This document shows, piece by piece, positions 1 through 10,186 of a DNA stretch of 64,000 bases. Location: contig NC_083673.1 of NCBI RefSeq assembly GCF_030384665.1, forward strand, positions 434,001-498,000. The letters run 5' to 3'. The position numbers and the translations under genes are program-made. The notes under the pieces were generated by a model that saw nothing but the letters and a program-made list of their open reading frames with translations, searched no databases and was not told where the DNA came from. Position 1 is the first letter of the stretch, and every line of letters starts with the position of its first letter. The DNA is from Lodderomyces elongisporus (Eukaryota > Ascomycota > Pichiomycetes > Serinales > Debaryomycetaceae).

Positions 1-476
1 ACAAGTTGCAAAATCTTGGCTCTAACTTAAAACTCAGAGCCAGTGTGTTTTGGTGAAGATGACTGCATTCAACACCGTAATCTAAAGATCAGAAGGGTAT
101 TCATATGAACTAAAAACAGAACTAAAAACGAAACTAAAACTAAAACTTTACTGAATTTGTTTTTACAAGCTTAGTATTACAAACTTTGTCAATTACTCAT
201 TAATTTCCACTTTCTTTGTATTCTTGAGCCAAAAAAAAGCACGAACCAGAGAAAGGGGAAAAGAAAAAGAGAACGAGAAAGAGAAAAAATGGAATAATAT
301 TTCCATTCTGACTTTTATGCGCGATACATATATGAGGTAATCGTGGTCTTAGGTTGCTGCCTCATTGAATGTCATTTTCACGTCTGTAAAAAGTATGCTT
401 TACGATGCTAATAAAATGTTCTTGCGACCTCATCAAGTGTAGCTGAACCTCGAGGACTAAGATAATAATTTTACGG
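1..476. other. Intergenic, upstream of the MFS gene
   Basis: No ORF with gene-like composition is seen. The stretch is AT-rich, with a purine-rich patch around 230-290 and a short TA-rich element near 326-335 that could serve as a TATA region for the transporter starting at 477. No RNA gene or known regulatory motif was recognised. Confidence 0.5.
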
Positions 477-2324
477 ATGAGGGAAACTGATAGTTTGATA
501 GGTTATCGAGAAGAGAGACAACATAACTCTGTTCGGCACCACCATGCAACCGATGAAAATCATTTAGAAAACAATAGTAATTGTGAGAGACACAACAACA
601 GCAATGACGATGTCGACGATGATAATGAAGAAGAAGAAGAAGATGATGATGATGACGACGATGGGAATTCACAGAATTCAGATAATGTTCTTCAAGACCA
701 CGTGCATAATATCAAGAAATTGCCGTGGTATTCACGACCTAGTGTGTATTCAATCATTCTCGTTGTTGGGTCATTAACTATGAGTATAGCAATGGCAGAT
801 CCTACCCGTCAAATTGTATTGAACAAGTTGGCCTCAAACACTGTGGCCAAAGAAGAAATGGATGTGGCAAACACTTACTCGGCAATAGCCATATCAGCAT
901 CGCCACCGCAGGAGAAAGTTCAAAATCTAGTTGCATCTTTTAATCAGTTTCTTTTAGTTGGATTGACCTTAATATCATTGCCTATGACGGCCAAGTATGG
1001 TGAATTGTCAAATGTTCATGGCAGGAAACCATTTTTTACAGCTTTAGTACTTACAAGCTTGATATCAAGAACGTGGCAATACTACTTGTACCGTTACTCT
1101 ACATTACAATTCAAATCATTACTAATTGCCAACTACATCCAGTCATTAACCGGAGGAACGAATATCATATCGGCGCTTGCAAACTCTTATGTAAGTGACA
1201 TTACACTTCCAAGCCGACGTACATTTGCATTTGGTTTAGCTAGCTCTGCAACATTTGTTGGTCAATCTTTTGGGCCAGCATTGGGATCAATCATTAGTGA
1301 TGCTGCCTCTACAAACCGATTTAAAAAAAACGTTGCAATTTTTTCCGGAATGGTGCAAATCACACATAGTGAACGTGTTGTTTTGGTGAGTGAGCTTTTA
1401 ATACAACTAGTTTTGTTGTTATATGTCATTTTCCTTTTTCCTGAGTCTAGAGGCGCAAAAGCTAGGGGCTTAGCTGAAGATCGTGTTTTGCACGAGAGCC
1501 CTCTGATTGAAGAGTCGTTACCAATTGAAGTAGATCTAGACAGTAAGCTCGATAAAAAGCTTTCCAAAAAGGCATCCGTGGTGATTAAAGAAATATTGCT
1601 GTTTATGAATATTTTCAAACCCTTGCGTTTATTGGCATATTCCAAAAAAGTGGCGCGCCCACGAAGTAAGCGCAGATACACCCAGTTTAGAAATGCTGTA
1701 ATTGGTTTAATTTCAACTTCGGTGATGTACCAAGGACTAATATTTGCCATGAATGAATTGGTCATACAGTATGGTATCTTTACGTTTGACTGGAATGCAG
1801 ATGATATATCATATTTATTATCAATTATATCTGTTCTGAGATCATTGGTATTAATTGCAATTTTACCCGTTATTGAGAAGCTTTTGAAAAAAACGTTTTG
1901 TTTGCAAAGCTTAAACTTTCAGTTTGATATGGTAGAGTACCTGTTATTAATGATATCGTTCATTGTGGGTTTCCTTCTGTTTATTTTATTCTATTTTGCC
2001 AATAGCACCAAGATGTTTTATATCGCTGTTGCGGTTTTCTCCTTGAATGCCATTATTGGTCCCACAATGGATAGCACTATCCTCAAGTTCTATCCAACTT
2101 CTAAAAGTGCTATGTTGTTTTCAGCAAATATTCTTATGTTAAACATAGTGTGCATCTTCACTTCCCCCAGTATTTTGGGAATTTATAAAGTTTCCTTGCA
2201 ATGGGGCAATGCTGCAATTCCATTTTTGGTATATGCTATGGCTATGTTGGTATTTATTGGCATTGTTTACTGGTGCAAGAGAAGTATACACCTTGATAGC
2301 AAATGCAGAGATGATAGCAAGTAG
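477..2324 (+). CDS. MFS transporter, YCR023C-like
   Basis: A 615-residue polytopic membrane protein of the major facilitator superfamily. Residues 1-80 are cytosolic and very acidic (E/D run about 45-62). Hydrophobic segments begin near residue 90. The loop after the second segment carries the MFS motif A form G-E-L-S-x-x-x-G-R-K-P at about 173-183, and a G-x-x-x-G-P-A-x-G motif (about 261-272) follows. A long basic loop (about 325-405) splits the two six-helix halves, as is usual in the family. Length and layout resemble the yeast vacuolar-membrane protein YCR023C and animal MFSD14-type carriers (from memory). The substrate cannot be told from sequence. ATG 477 is the first in-frame Met; the acidic leader is low complexity, so the exact start matters little. 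It stands alone, with a 1.1-kb gap downstream. Confidence 0.75.
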   Translation: MRETDSLIGYREERQHNSVRHHHATDENHLENNSNCERHNNSNDDVDDDNEEEEEDDDDDDDGNSQNSDNVLQDHVHNIKKLPWYSRPSVYSIILVVGSLTMSIAMADPTRQIVLNKLASNTVAKEEMDVANTYSAIAISASPPQEKVQNLVASFNQFLLVGLTLISLPMTAKYGELSNVHGRKPFFTALVLTSLISRTWQYYLYRYSTLQFKSLLIANYIQSLTGGTNIISALANSYVSDITLPSRRTFAFGLASSATFVGQSFGPALGSIISDAASTNRFKKNVAIFSGMVQITHSERVVLVSELLIQLVLLLYVIFLFPESRGAKARGLAEDRVLHESPLIEESLPIEVDLDSKLDKKLSKKASVVIKEILLFMNIFKPLRLLAYSKKVARPRSKRRYTQFRNAVIGLISTSVMYQGLIFAMNELVIQYGIFTFDWNADDISYLLSIISVLRSLVLIAILPVIEKLLKKTFCLQSLNFQFDMVEYLLLMISFIVGFLLFILFYFANSTKMFYIAVAVFSLNAIIGPTMDSTILKFYPTSKSAMLFSANILMLNIVCIFTSPSILGIYKVSLQWGNAAIPFLVYAMAMLVFIGIVYWCKRSIHLDSKCRDDSK

Positions 2325-3401
2325 TTAAAATCTACGTGTATTCTTTTGTATATATTTCAACGACAATATTCACTAGAATACACTAAATTAAAAGACAATT
2401 CACGACTAAAGAAAATTTCAAATCCAATTTGAGCGTCTTCTTAGGAATAGCTTTATAACTAATGAATATCATTGCAATTTTTTTACTTGTATTTTTATTT
2501 TAGTTTGCATTTTTTATTCTTGTAATTCTTATATCCTTGAAGTTTCACCATCCCACCTATTGTTGGTTACGCTTTAATGTATATATAGCATTCCGATACT
2601 TTCAGCAGAGCTTTTAATTCACCAACCATCTAGGCCGATATATGATATAGACCAATTCATGTATTCATATAAACAATTTCAATGTATAATGAAACATAAA
2701 TCCGGATAATATTGAAAAGAAATGAAAAGTTGAAGAAAATAAAAAGAAGTTAAAAACAAAAAAAATGGAAAAAAAGTGAAAAAAAAACATACGCAATTAC
2801 TGCAAAAAGAGTCCTAAACATTTGTTATATCATACTTTTCATTTTTTTTCTTCCTTTGTGTGCATGTTTTTTTTCACAGTTTTGATTTTATGAAACAAAT
2901 GCACCTATGACACACACACACACACACACACAAACACACAAACACACACACAATAATACATAGATCTACACCGACACTCACTCCCCCCCTGTCCCCCCCT
3001 CCCACCTCACTCTTTCCCTTATCACCGATTTTGTGCATTGTGCCACAACCCATGACCATGTTACGATTTTCTCCAATTCATTGAGCTCCTTTTTTTATTC
3101 TATTTATTTTATTTACTATACCATACTTTATTTAACAATTAAACGAAGTTATTCATTTCGAAGTCTATTCCCTTCTTTTCCTACTTTACACGAAATTTTA
3201 TTAGATTTCAACATTGTTTCTCATCCTTACATTGGCTTCTCTCTCTACACCTTCTTTTCTCCCCCCCCCCTTCTTCAACCACTACTACTGACAGTTCATG
3301 CTGCAGTGATTATTGCTATCTCATATTGAAACCTTTTATACTTTTTAAAAGAATAAAGTAATTTCAAATAAAAAAAAATATTAAAATAATACAAAATACA
3401 T
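2325..3401. other. Intergenic with CA and C-rich simple repeats
   Basis: No supported gene. It holds A-rich runs at 2740-2800, a (CA)n tract at about 2910-2952, C runs at about 2982-3001 and another C run near 3262-3271. A 98-codon open frame at 3033-3329 is compositionally biased (F/Y/S from T-rich DNA) and was not accepted. The last 70 bases are A-rich, as expected of a leader for the gene at 3402. Confidence 0.5.
2910..2952. repeat. (CA)n microsatellite
   Basis: About 43 bases of CA dinucleotides, with two AAC interruptions in the second half, seen directly. It lies in non-coding DNA between the transporter and the next gene. Confidence 0.9.
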
Positions 3402-4446
3402 ATGAGCAACTCCTTACTGAACCACGAAGCAAACTTCCGGTTGCGGATTATGAGACATTTTAATCATATGAATCGACTTCAAAACGAAGTCCATTACTTG
3501 ATTGACAACTCTCAAGACAGAGTTGACGATGAACAAGCAATTACTTCAGGAGCACCAATACCACTTTGGCGTTTTACACGTGAAAATCCGCAATTAGAAA
3601 ATATGGAAACTGGCTTTGATACAAGCGAAGACGAAGACGAAGAACAGTATATGCCTGAGATTAACTTGGCACCACTATCACCACCAGATGAACATCAACC
3701 ACAGAGAGATGAAACTCAGCTTGAAGAAGACCTTTGGAGAAGCGAGCGATTATTTCTAATCTCAGCACGACAACAGAGCGTTGCAAATTCCCAATACTCT
3801 GAAACACTCCGCACGCTGAGTGGAGTTCCTTTGAGGCGCCAAAACGCAATTCGTATACCTAGCATTTTGAGTACTAATATCAATTTTAAAGATGAAGATG
3901 AAAATGAAACACAACATCAAGAGCATGAGCAACAGATGCGACTGCAGCTGCAGCGACAGCTGCTTCTGCAACAGCAACAGCAACAGCAACGGCAACAACA
4001 ACAACAACAACGTAATATTGCTGTACAAGAGTCTCTTAATAAAGAAGCTGAGGTTTTGCGGACATATCTAGCTGGTTTATTAGATCAAATAAAAAAGAGG
4101 AAGACATACAAAGGCTTATCACCACTCTTTTTTGATTCAGAAGCTATACATGTTACTTTGGCTTTAGCAGAACACCAGCCGAAAACATTGTCCAAAACCA
4201 AAGTCTTTCCTGGATTCAGGAGTCTTTTATCGATGTGTGACGACTGTAGTTTTCGCTTTGAGGAACAGATGGATACATTTTTACAACAACGGCAACGTGG
4301 GGCAGTACCAAATGCTGTTTGTGCAAATCCAGACTTTCCACCGCAGAATAATCAGACATATTCGGTACTGAAGAGAAAACTGGGTCTTTTCGGTGATGGT
4401 AAGCGGAAAAAACGGAAATTGAACCAACCCTTATCCGAACTTTTGC

Positions 4447-4486
<40 letters not shown>

Positions 4487-5774
4487 TATGTCAGCGTCGT
4501 TCTCGTTATCGTCACCAGACAATATTTCTAATCTTGAGACCCTGATAAGTTATCCCCATTTTACAATCGATAAAGACATTATTGCTAATGGGTTACGCAC
4601 GAGTTGCTTTCGTACTGGCTCAAGCTTTGAACTAAAATTGCCCGCGAACTCGAATACTGATATGCCAATGATTGGTCCTCAAGGCTTCTTAAAAGTAACA
4701 CAAGTGAACACTGCTAACAGTGCTTCCGGGTTCTTTGAGCTTCCGAACATTGGTGGCCAACTGCAAAGTGAAGTGCGGTCAAGAATTTGGTCTTTCGCAA
4801 CTTTTATCTGCGGCCTTTCTAGATCAAGAGTTTTACCAAAACATCCTCGCTTGACGCAAAAATTGGATTTGCTTGAAATATTACTAGAAGATACAAATCT
4901 TGAATACCGCCACAGTGGTGAACAAATCTTACGTGGTGTATCTGTTCCATTTAATGCAGATATTGTTGATTTCAAGAATCATGATTTGCGTTTCTATCAA
5001 AGCTATTATGGTAATACTGCACGTCAGAGTTCAAGCTGCAGTAAAGTATGCCAGCAACTTTTGGACTGGATGACTATAAGCCCCTTTTCTCTGTTCAAAG
5101 AAGGGTATTTTATCGATACGCTCACAAAACTCGAGTCTGATTTGGCAAACTTTGCAAACTTTGATGCCAGGATAACTAAAAAGTCAAAAGCATTGTATTC
5201 AGCAATACAATTTAAATCAAACTTGTACGAATTGACTAAAGATTTTGATTTCCATATTTTAGTAACAACAGATGGAGATACAAATAGTAACCATAATCGA
5301 GTAGGTAGAAACTACTCGACATTGTTTTTAGACGATTGGGAAGAAAAACTATCTAATGAATTAATTGATCAAATGACAAGGAATGACTGCAAAATAATAG
5401 CAAATATTCAGCTCAATTATGTGTTGCTCAAGTTGCGGGTAGATTTAGATTTGGCAGCAGACACATTAATAAGTCATTTGCTCTGTCACGGATCCTCACC
5501 ATCAATCGAGCACTACAGAAGGCTTTATGGTGAAATTTTGACAGACGAGTCTCTGAAAGATGAATTGCCTCTGAATGCTCATTTTTTGTGTTCTGTACAT
5601 AAAAAGACTGGACATTTAGAAATCCGTAATACGTTTCCTGAGTTTTTTGGATCACCAAATTTATACCCAAATCATCGTTGTGCAAGAAAAGAACACAAGT
5701 CTACGTATTTGAGATCATTAAGAAATCTTGAAGGAAACTTGACACCAACATGGCCCATCAGCGATTTCGTATAG
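3402..5774 (+). CDS. Hypothetical Ser/Gln-rich protein, possible Vid24/GID4-like domain
   Basis: A 790-residue soluble protein that I do not firmly recognise. In order it shows a charged N-terminus, an acidic patch (about 72-90), a Gln-rich tract (about 165-205, seeded with CTG codons), a basic KRKKRK cluster (about 334-339, a plausible nuclear signal), a poly-Ser run (about 350-362) and an ordered C-terminal half. In that half, V-N-T-A-N-S-x-x-x-G-F-F (about 434-445) resembles the V-D-x-x-N-S-x-L-x-G-Y-L strand of Vid24/GID4 substrate receptors. An H-D-L-R-F-Y stretch further on resembles the D-x-x-H-W region, and a TGHL strand near the end resembles the family's last sheet. If right, it would be a diverged GID/CTLH ubiquitin-ligase receptor. 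This is a weak memory-based match with long insertions. No signal peptide or membrane segment is seen. Confidence 0.6.
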
Positions 5775-5901
5775 ATTCATGTTTTACAGCAAGAAGAAGA
5801 AAAAAAAAAGTAAAATTTAAAATGCAAAATGCTAAAAAATGCGGAAATGACATTCTTAAGTTTGATTATATACACGTTCTTTGTTTCAATGTTTCCTTTC
5901 T

Positions 5902-5990
5902 TTCCACCTTTTTTTTTCACCTTTTCCACCTTTTTCCACCTTTTTCCACCTTTTCGCACCTTTTCGCACCTTTTCGCACCTTTTCTTTTT
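5902..5990. repeat. 10-bp tandem repeat
   Basis: Six consecutive 10-base units (5921-5980), three of type TTTTCCACC and three of type TTTTCGCACC, preceded by degenerate copies from about 5902. The array lies between the ends of the convergent gene pair (stop of the upstream gene at 5774, stop of COX23 at 6018). Coding potential on either strand is only the repeat read through. Confidence 0.9.
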
Positions 5991-6017
5991 AGGTTTGATT
6001 CGTCTCTTTTCTGGTAA

Positions 6018-6422
6018 TTACCAGCCCCATCCTCCTTTGCCTTGTATTCGATCCTGTTTTCTCTTTCTAAAAAAATCTTTACGGCATTCTCGATAGGCAT
6101 CAAAAAACTCTTGACATGCATACTTATCTTGTTGGTTCCGGTATAAGCAATCCATTGATGCCATGCGGCTCTCCTCACATGGGTCATAAAATTTGGAAGG
6201 TTCCTTCATAGCCCACCTATACTTGTGGCGATGATTCTCAGGGTTATCTGGGTAAAATTTAAAACTCTCCACTCCGCCTTCTGTAAAATTCACTTTCGAT
6301 ACATCTTTCTCTACCTTGTCGGTGTCCAACTTCAAAGCATCTCCATTAGGGGTACTTGAAGCGCTCGGCGTGACATTATCCACCTTGTCGTGTTTGGTAT
6401 TCTCCCCCTCATATGGAGTCAT
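6018..6422 (-). CDS. COX23: Cox23, twin CX9C mitochondrial intermembrane-space protein
   Basis: A 134-residue protein with a CHCH fold: Cys82-X9-Cys92 and Cys103-X9-Cys113, which would form two disulfides through the Mia40 import relay. The segment before it (F-Y-P-D-N-P-E-N, then H-K-Y-R-W, then F-Y-D-P-C) and the F-D-A-Y-R-E-C-R-K helix match yeast Cox23, which acts in copper delivery and assembly of cytochrome c oxidase. The first 55 residues are polar and poorly conserved. The C-terminus is basic with a Gly/Trp end. ATG 6422 is the only sensible start. It is divergent from SRP54 across a 566-base promoter and convergent with the gene ending at 5774. Confidence 0.88.
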   Translation of the reverse strand: MTPYEGENTKHDKVDNVTPSASSTPNGDALKLDTDKVEKDVSKVNFTEGGVESFKFYPDNPENHRHKYRWAMKEPSKFYDPCEESRMASMDCLYRNQQDKYACQEFFDAYRECRKDFFRKRKQDRIQGKGGWGW

Positions 6423-6988
6423 GTTTAAAAAAATGCACCAACTTTAAGCACGTATTGCACCGACACTAAATAATTAATATTTCTGTTACCTAATGCTGAT
6501 AGGTACTGATGTGTTCTGTGTTCTGGTAAGTGCTAGTCTATACTAGTATACGCTAATGTGGTGGTTCTCCTGAAAAAAGGTGTAATGTTTTATTATTTAT
6601 TATTATTTATTTATACATACACGAATGAGGGAAGGCGGGCGGGGGAGAGGTGGTTGTTGTGACGCGGGAGTTAAGCAGGAAATATAATCCTTTTTCCTGT
6701 TCTTTTTTTTTTTTCTTTCTTTTCGCTTTCTTTCATACTCTCAATCTTTCTTCCGTTTTGTCTAATTTTTAAATTCTATGTGGAAAAAAAAAAAAAATTA
6801 GTTCAAAACTCATGGTTCAACATACATCATAAATCACTACATTCTTTCAAACAAAGAAACTTCACCAATAGACATATTCCTAATATTAGTTAGTGAACAT
6901 ATATCACTAGGAACTAAATAAATTAAACTAAACAAAACAAAACACCAATTTTTTGTAAAGATTACAATCTACATACCAATAAAATAAT
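6423..6988. promoter_or_regulatory. Divergent promoter COX23 / SRP54
   Basis: 566 bases between two divergent starts. It contains T-rich tracts (about 6690-6725), an A run (about 6784-6797) and an AT-rich ladder near 6590-6615. No specific factor site was recognised, and no ORF of note is seen. Confidence 0.5.
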
Positions 6989-8662
6989 ATGGTGTTAGCG
7001 GATTTGGGCGAGCGTCTTCGTGGCGCCCTTTCGTCTGTTGAGAGCGGATCTGAGGACGAGATCCAGGCTATGATCAAGGACATTTGCACAGCATTATTGG
7101 AATCTGATATAAATGTAAAACTAGTGGCGAAATTGAGAGGTAACATAAGAGAAAAGATTGAACTGGAGGGAGTGCTTAAGGAGCAATCATCACAGAACAA
7201 GAGAAAGAAATTGCAAAAGATTATTTTTGATGAACTATGTGCATTAGTAGATTCACATACCGAGCCACCTAAGCCCAAAAAGCTTTCATCGACAACCAAG
7301 ACTATTAATGGGAAAAAAGTTCGTGTTAGTAAAGAGTCTAGTCACGTTATTATGTTTGTTGGTCTTCAAGGTGCCGGTAAGACAACTTCGTGTACGAAAT
7401 TGGCAGTTTATTATAAAAAACGTGGCTTCAAAGTGGGGTTGGTTTGTGCAGATACATTTAGAGCAGGTGCTTTTGATCAATTGAAACAAAATGCCATAAA
7501 GGCAAACATACCATATTATGGATCATATTTGGAGCCAGATCCGGTCAAGATTGCATATGAAGGTGTACAAAAGTTCAAGCACGAAAAATTTGATATCATT
7601 ATTGTTGATACATCGGGAAGGCATCGACAAGAAGAACAGTTATTCACAGAGATGGTTCAGATTGGTGAAGCCGTGCAGCCCACACAAACAATAATGGTTA
7701 TGGATGGATCCATTGGTCAAGCTGCCGAGTCGCAAGCCAGAGCATTCAAGGAGAGTGCAGATTTCGGGTCAATCATATTGACAAAGATGGATGGTCACGC
7801 CAAAGGAGGTGGTGCCATTTCTGCAGTTGCAGCCACGAAGACACCCATTGTTTTTATTGGTACTGGTGAACACGTTGGGGATCTTGAGATATTCAAGCCC
7901 ACTACATTTGTCTCTAAGCTTTTGGGAATAGGGGATATTCAATCTTTAATTGAACATGTCCAATCGTTGCAGTTGCACCAGGACGAGGGTCACAAGAAAA
8001 CTATCGAGAATATCAAAGAAGGTAAATTTACGTTGAAAGATTTCCAAACTCAAATGAATAATTTTATGAAAATGGGACCGCTTACGAATATTGCCTCGAT
8101 GATTCCTGGAATGTCAAATATCATGTCCCAAGTTGGAGAAGAGGAGACATCCAAAAAGATCAGAAACATGATCTTTATTATGGACTCTATGACGACTAAG
8201 GAGTTGGAAAGTGATGGCCGAATCTTTATCAAAGAGCCCAGCAGAATAGTGCGGGTAGCAAAAGGGTCTGGTTGCAGTGCCGTTGAAGTAGAAATGATAT
8301 TGCAGCAGCATCGAATGATGTCGACTATGGCAAAATCAGCGATGGCGGCGCAAGGAATGCAAGGTGGAGGTCTTGGAGGTGGTGGTGCTGCTCCAGGTGG
8401 ATCCCAAATGCAGAGGATGATGCAACAGGCACAATCGAACCCCAATTTCTTGCAACAAGCAATGAGCATGTTGGGAGGGGGCGCTGGCGGTGCTGGGGGA
8501 CCTGGTGGTTTGGCTGGTATGATGAATAATCCGGCAATGATGCAACAAGCGCAACAAATGATGAAAGATCCAGCCATGATGCAGCGTGCACAGAGAATGA
8601 TGCAGGACCCATCTATGATGCAAAAGATGATGCAACAATTTGGTGGAATGGGTGGCATGTAA
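6989..8662 (+). CDS. SRP54: Signal recognition particle 54-kDa subunit (SRP54 GTPase)
   Basis: A 557-residue GTPase that binds signal peptides and SRP RNA and docks with the SRP receptor at the ER. The N-domain (1-100) begins with the typical L-G-E-R-L-R-G-A-L. The G-domain shows G1 G-L-Q-G-A-G-K-T-T (about 125-133), G3 D-T-S-G-R (about 207-211) and G4 T-K-M-D-G with the K-G-G-G-A closing loop (about 263-275). The M-domain (about 330-557) is Met-rich and ends in Met/Gly/Gln repeats such as M-M-Q-Q-A-Q, longer than usual. Overall length is close to the yeast protein (about 540). One CTG codon lies in the N-domain helix (residue near 57). The gene reads toward TAF10, leaving 318 bases between the stops. 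Confidence 0.97.
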   Translation: MVLADLGERLRGALSSVESGSEDEIQAMIKDICTALLESDINVKLVAKLRGNIREKIELEGVLKEQSSQNKRKKLQKIIFDELCALVDSHTEPPKPKKLSSTTKTINGKKVRVSKESSHVIMFVGLQGAGKTTSCTKLAVYYKKRGFKVGLVCADTFRAGAFDQLKQNAIKANIPYYGSYLEPDPVKIAYEGVQKFKHEKFDIIIVDTSGRHRQEEQLFTEMVQIGEAVQPTQTIMVMDGSIGQAAESQARAFKESADFGSIILTKMDGHAKGGGAISAVAATKTPIVFIGTGEHVGDLEIFKPTTFVSKLLGIGDIQSLIEHVQSLQLHQDEGHKKTIENIKEGKFTLKDFQTQMNNFMKMGPLTNIASMIPGMSNIMSQVGEEETSKKIRNMIFIMDSMTTKELESDGRIFIKEPSRIVRVAKGSGCSAVEVEMILQQHRMMSTMAKSAMAAQGMQGGGLGGGGAAPGGSQMQRMMQQAQSNPNFLQQAMSMLGGGAGGAGGPGGLAGMMNNPAMMQQAQQMMKDPAMMQRAQRMMQDPSMMQKMMQQFGGMGGM

Positions 8663-8980
8663 GTTTGGGAGATGTAACATTGCTGTGGCATTGATAAAGC
8701 ATGGATATTGTTACTAGTAGTGTTATCGACAATGTTATAGGTGGATATGAAATAGAAGAAGTCGAAGAAGAAGAAGAAGAAGAAGAAGAAGAAGATGATG
8801 ATGATGATGAAGAAGAAGAAGATATGAGAGCGAGTAATTCAATAAGTAATACGTTAAAGATATAAAGAAGATGCAAATGCTTTCTGTTTTTTATCCGTTT
8901 CTTTTTTTAATTCTTTTTTTTTTGTTTTATTTCATCATTTGACAGGAGCCTTCTCTTCCTACTTTCGATTATTCAATATT
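8663..8980. other. Convergent 3' region SRP54 / TAF10 with acidic-codon repeat
   Basis: 318 bases between convergent stops. The main content is a GAA/GAT triplet repeat at about 8754-8823. A 54-codon ATG-to-stop frame (8701-8865) runs through it and would encode a very acidic peptide. It begins 38 bases after the SRP54 stop, inside its probable 3' UTR. I do not accept it as a gene without expression data. Confidence 0.5.
8754..8823. repeat. (GAA)n/(GAT)n triplet repeat
   Basis: About 70 bases of GAA with an internal block of five GAT triplets, directly visible. It lies in the 3' region of SRP54 and is a probable length-variable microsatellite. Confidence 0.92.
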
Positions 8981-9679
8981 TTACCTATAAAATTCGGGTC
9001 TAGATGTATTCATACCATACTCGCTTAAAGCGTTACTCAAATCCTCCATTGTAAGTACAACTTTCCCCTGCTGATTTCCTGCTGTTGAGTGTGTTTGTTG
9101 TGATACTTGTTGGTCGCCAGAACTCTCCTGATTACCAGAGTTGTTTCCTGCTAATGTTTGTTGGTTGGCATACTGTTGACCCTGTAATAGTTGCTTTGCT
9201 CTTACTTGTGGATTCGATGAATTATATACTGCGCTTGCATTGCGAATCCTACTGTACTCATAAGCATCTTGAGCAATATCACTAATAAACTTTTGAGTTG
9301 CCAACGCAATCAACCTTTTGATCTTTACATCTGATGATTCAAAACCATTTTTGGCCAAGTAATAATCTGTAACCGCATCAGGAATGATTGGAGCAAACTC
9401 ATCATCCATCATATCTAGCACTTCCTTTAAAGTCTTGTCTTTCCTCGTTAACTCTGGAAGATCTGGTATTAGCGAGGATGCTGAAGCAGCAGCAGCTGCT
9501 GCCGCTGCAGATAAACTCTGTTGCTTTTGTTTGCTTCGTTCCTCCTTCAGGATACGGCTTTGTTGTTCACTCTGAGTAGTTTCCGATGCAACTGGTGCTG
9601 GTAATTCAACAGGTATATCTTGTTTGATATTTTCGTCAATATCATTGAATTCTTCTTCGTCGATAATATCCGTGTTCAT
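8981..9679 (-). CDS. TAF10: TAF10, shared TFIID and SAGA histone-fold subunit
   Basis: A 232-residue protein. After an acidic, Q/S-rich leader with an eight-Ala run (about 58-66), the histone-fold pair region starts at L-T-R-K-D-K-T-L (about 77). It contains [17 protein letters not shown] (about 96-114) and then the [14 protein letters not shown] helix. A Q/N-rich linker (about 150-205) separates this from the final helix L-T-M-E-D-L-S-x-A-L-x-E-Y-G, which ends R-P-E-F-Y-R. These blocks are diagnostic for TAF10, which dimerises with Taf3, Taf8 or Spt7 in the nucleus. Length is close to yeast Taf10 (about 206). It is divergent from MTC5 and convergent with SRP54. Confidence 0.95.
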   Translation of the reverse strand: MNTDIIDEEEFNDIDENIKQDIPVELPAPVASETTQSEQQSRILKEERSKQKQQSLSAAAAAAAASASSLIPDLPELTRKDKTLKEVLDMMDDEFAPIIPDAVTDYYLAKNGFESSDVKIKRLIALATQKFISDIAQDAYEYSRIRNASAVYNSSNPQVRAKQLLQGQQYANQQTLAGNNSGNQESSGDQQVSQQTHSTAGNQQGKVVLTMEDLSNALSEYGMNTSRPEFYR

Positions 9680-10186
9680 TGAAAAAAGTCTTTGCTTGTT
9701 GCTTGTTGTTTGATGGTTTGTTTTCTTTTTTCCTTTTTAATTTTTTGGAAATCAATTCAAAGTTGGCAATATCGAAAGCGGTAAATTATGGCTATGGATA
9801 TGAGAGGTTGTTGAAAAGTGAAACCAAATAAGAATGGAAGGTATTTATTGTAGTCGATAAAGATTTAGTGATGTGGGATTTGATATTGATGATGATGATG
9901 ATTATGATGATGGGTTCAGTCTAACTAGAAAGCGCAATTTTTCCAACTATTTTGCGTGCAATTTGTGTTTTCGTTTCTAATCGTTTCCTTCGTTTTATTT
10001 CTTTAATTTTGTTTAATTTTTTTTTTAATTTTTTAATTTTTTTTTTTACTTTTATTATAATGTTTAGGTGGGGTTCGCACAGTAGCAGTTGATCTTAATT
10101 CACGAGGAACGATAAGATATTCTAGTCTTTGCAAAAAAATAACACCAATATTGCTATAGTTAATACTAAGATCAATTCATCACACA
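9680..10186. promoter_or_regulatory. Divergent promoter TAF10 / MTC5
   Basis: 507 bases. It holds a GAT-rich repeat at about 9886-9912 and long T tracts (about 9995-10050) typical of nucleosome-depleted yeast promoters. No specific factor site was identified. Confidence 0.5.

Noticed and set aside
1262..1765. 167-codon minus-strand frame inside the MFS gene
   Set aside because: It is wholly antisense to a clear transporter and has no recognisable feature.
3033..3329. 98-codon frame between the first two genes
   Set aside because: Phe/Tyr/Ser-biased translation of T-rich DNA, with no domain.
5777..6187. 136-codon minus-strand frame
   Set aside because: It overlaps COX23 in another frame and is largely the 10-base repeat read as Lys-rich peptide.
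8050..8691. 213-codon minus-strand frame opposite SRP54
   Set aside because: It is antisense to the Met/Gly-rich SRP54 tail; its Cys/Ile/Pro-rich composition is a reflection of that coding strand.
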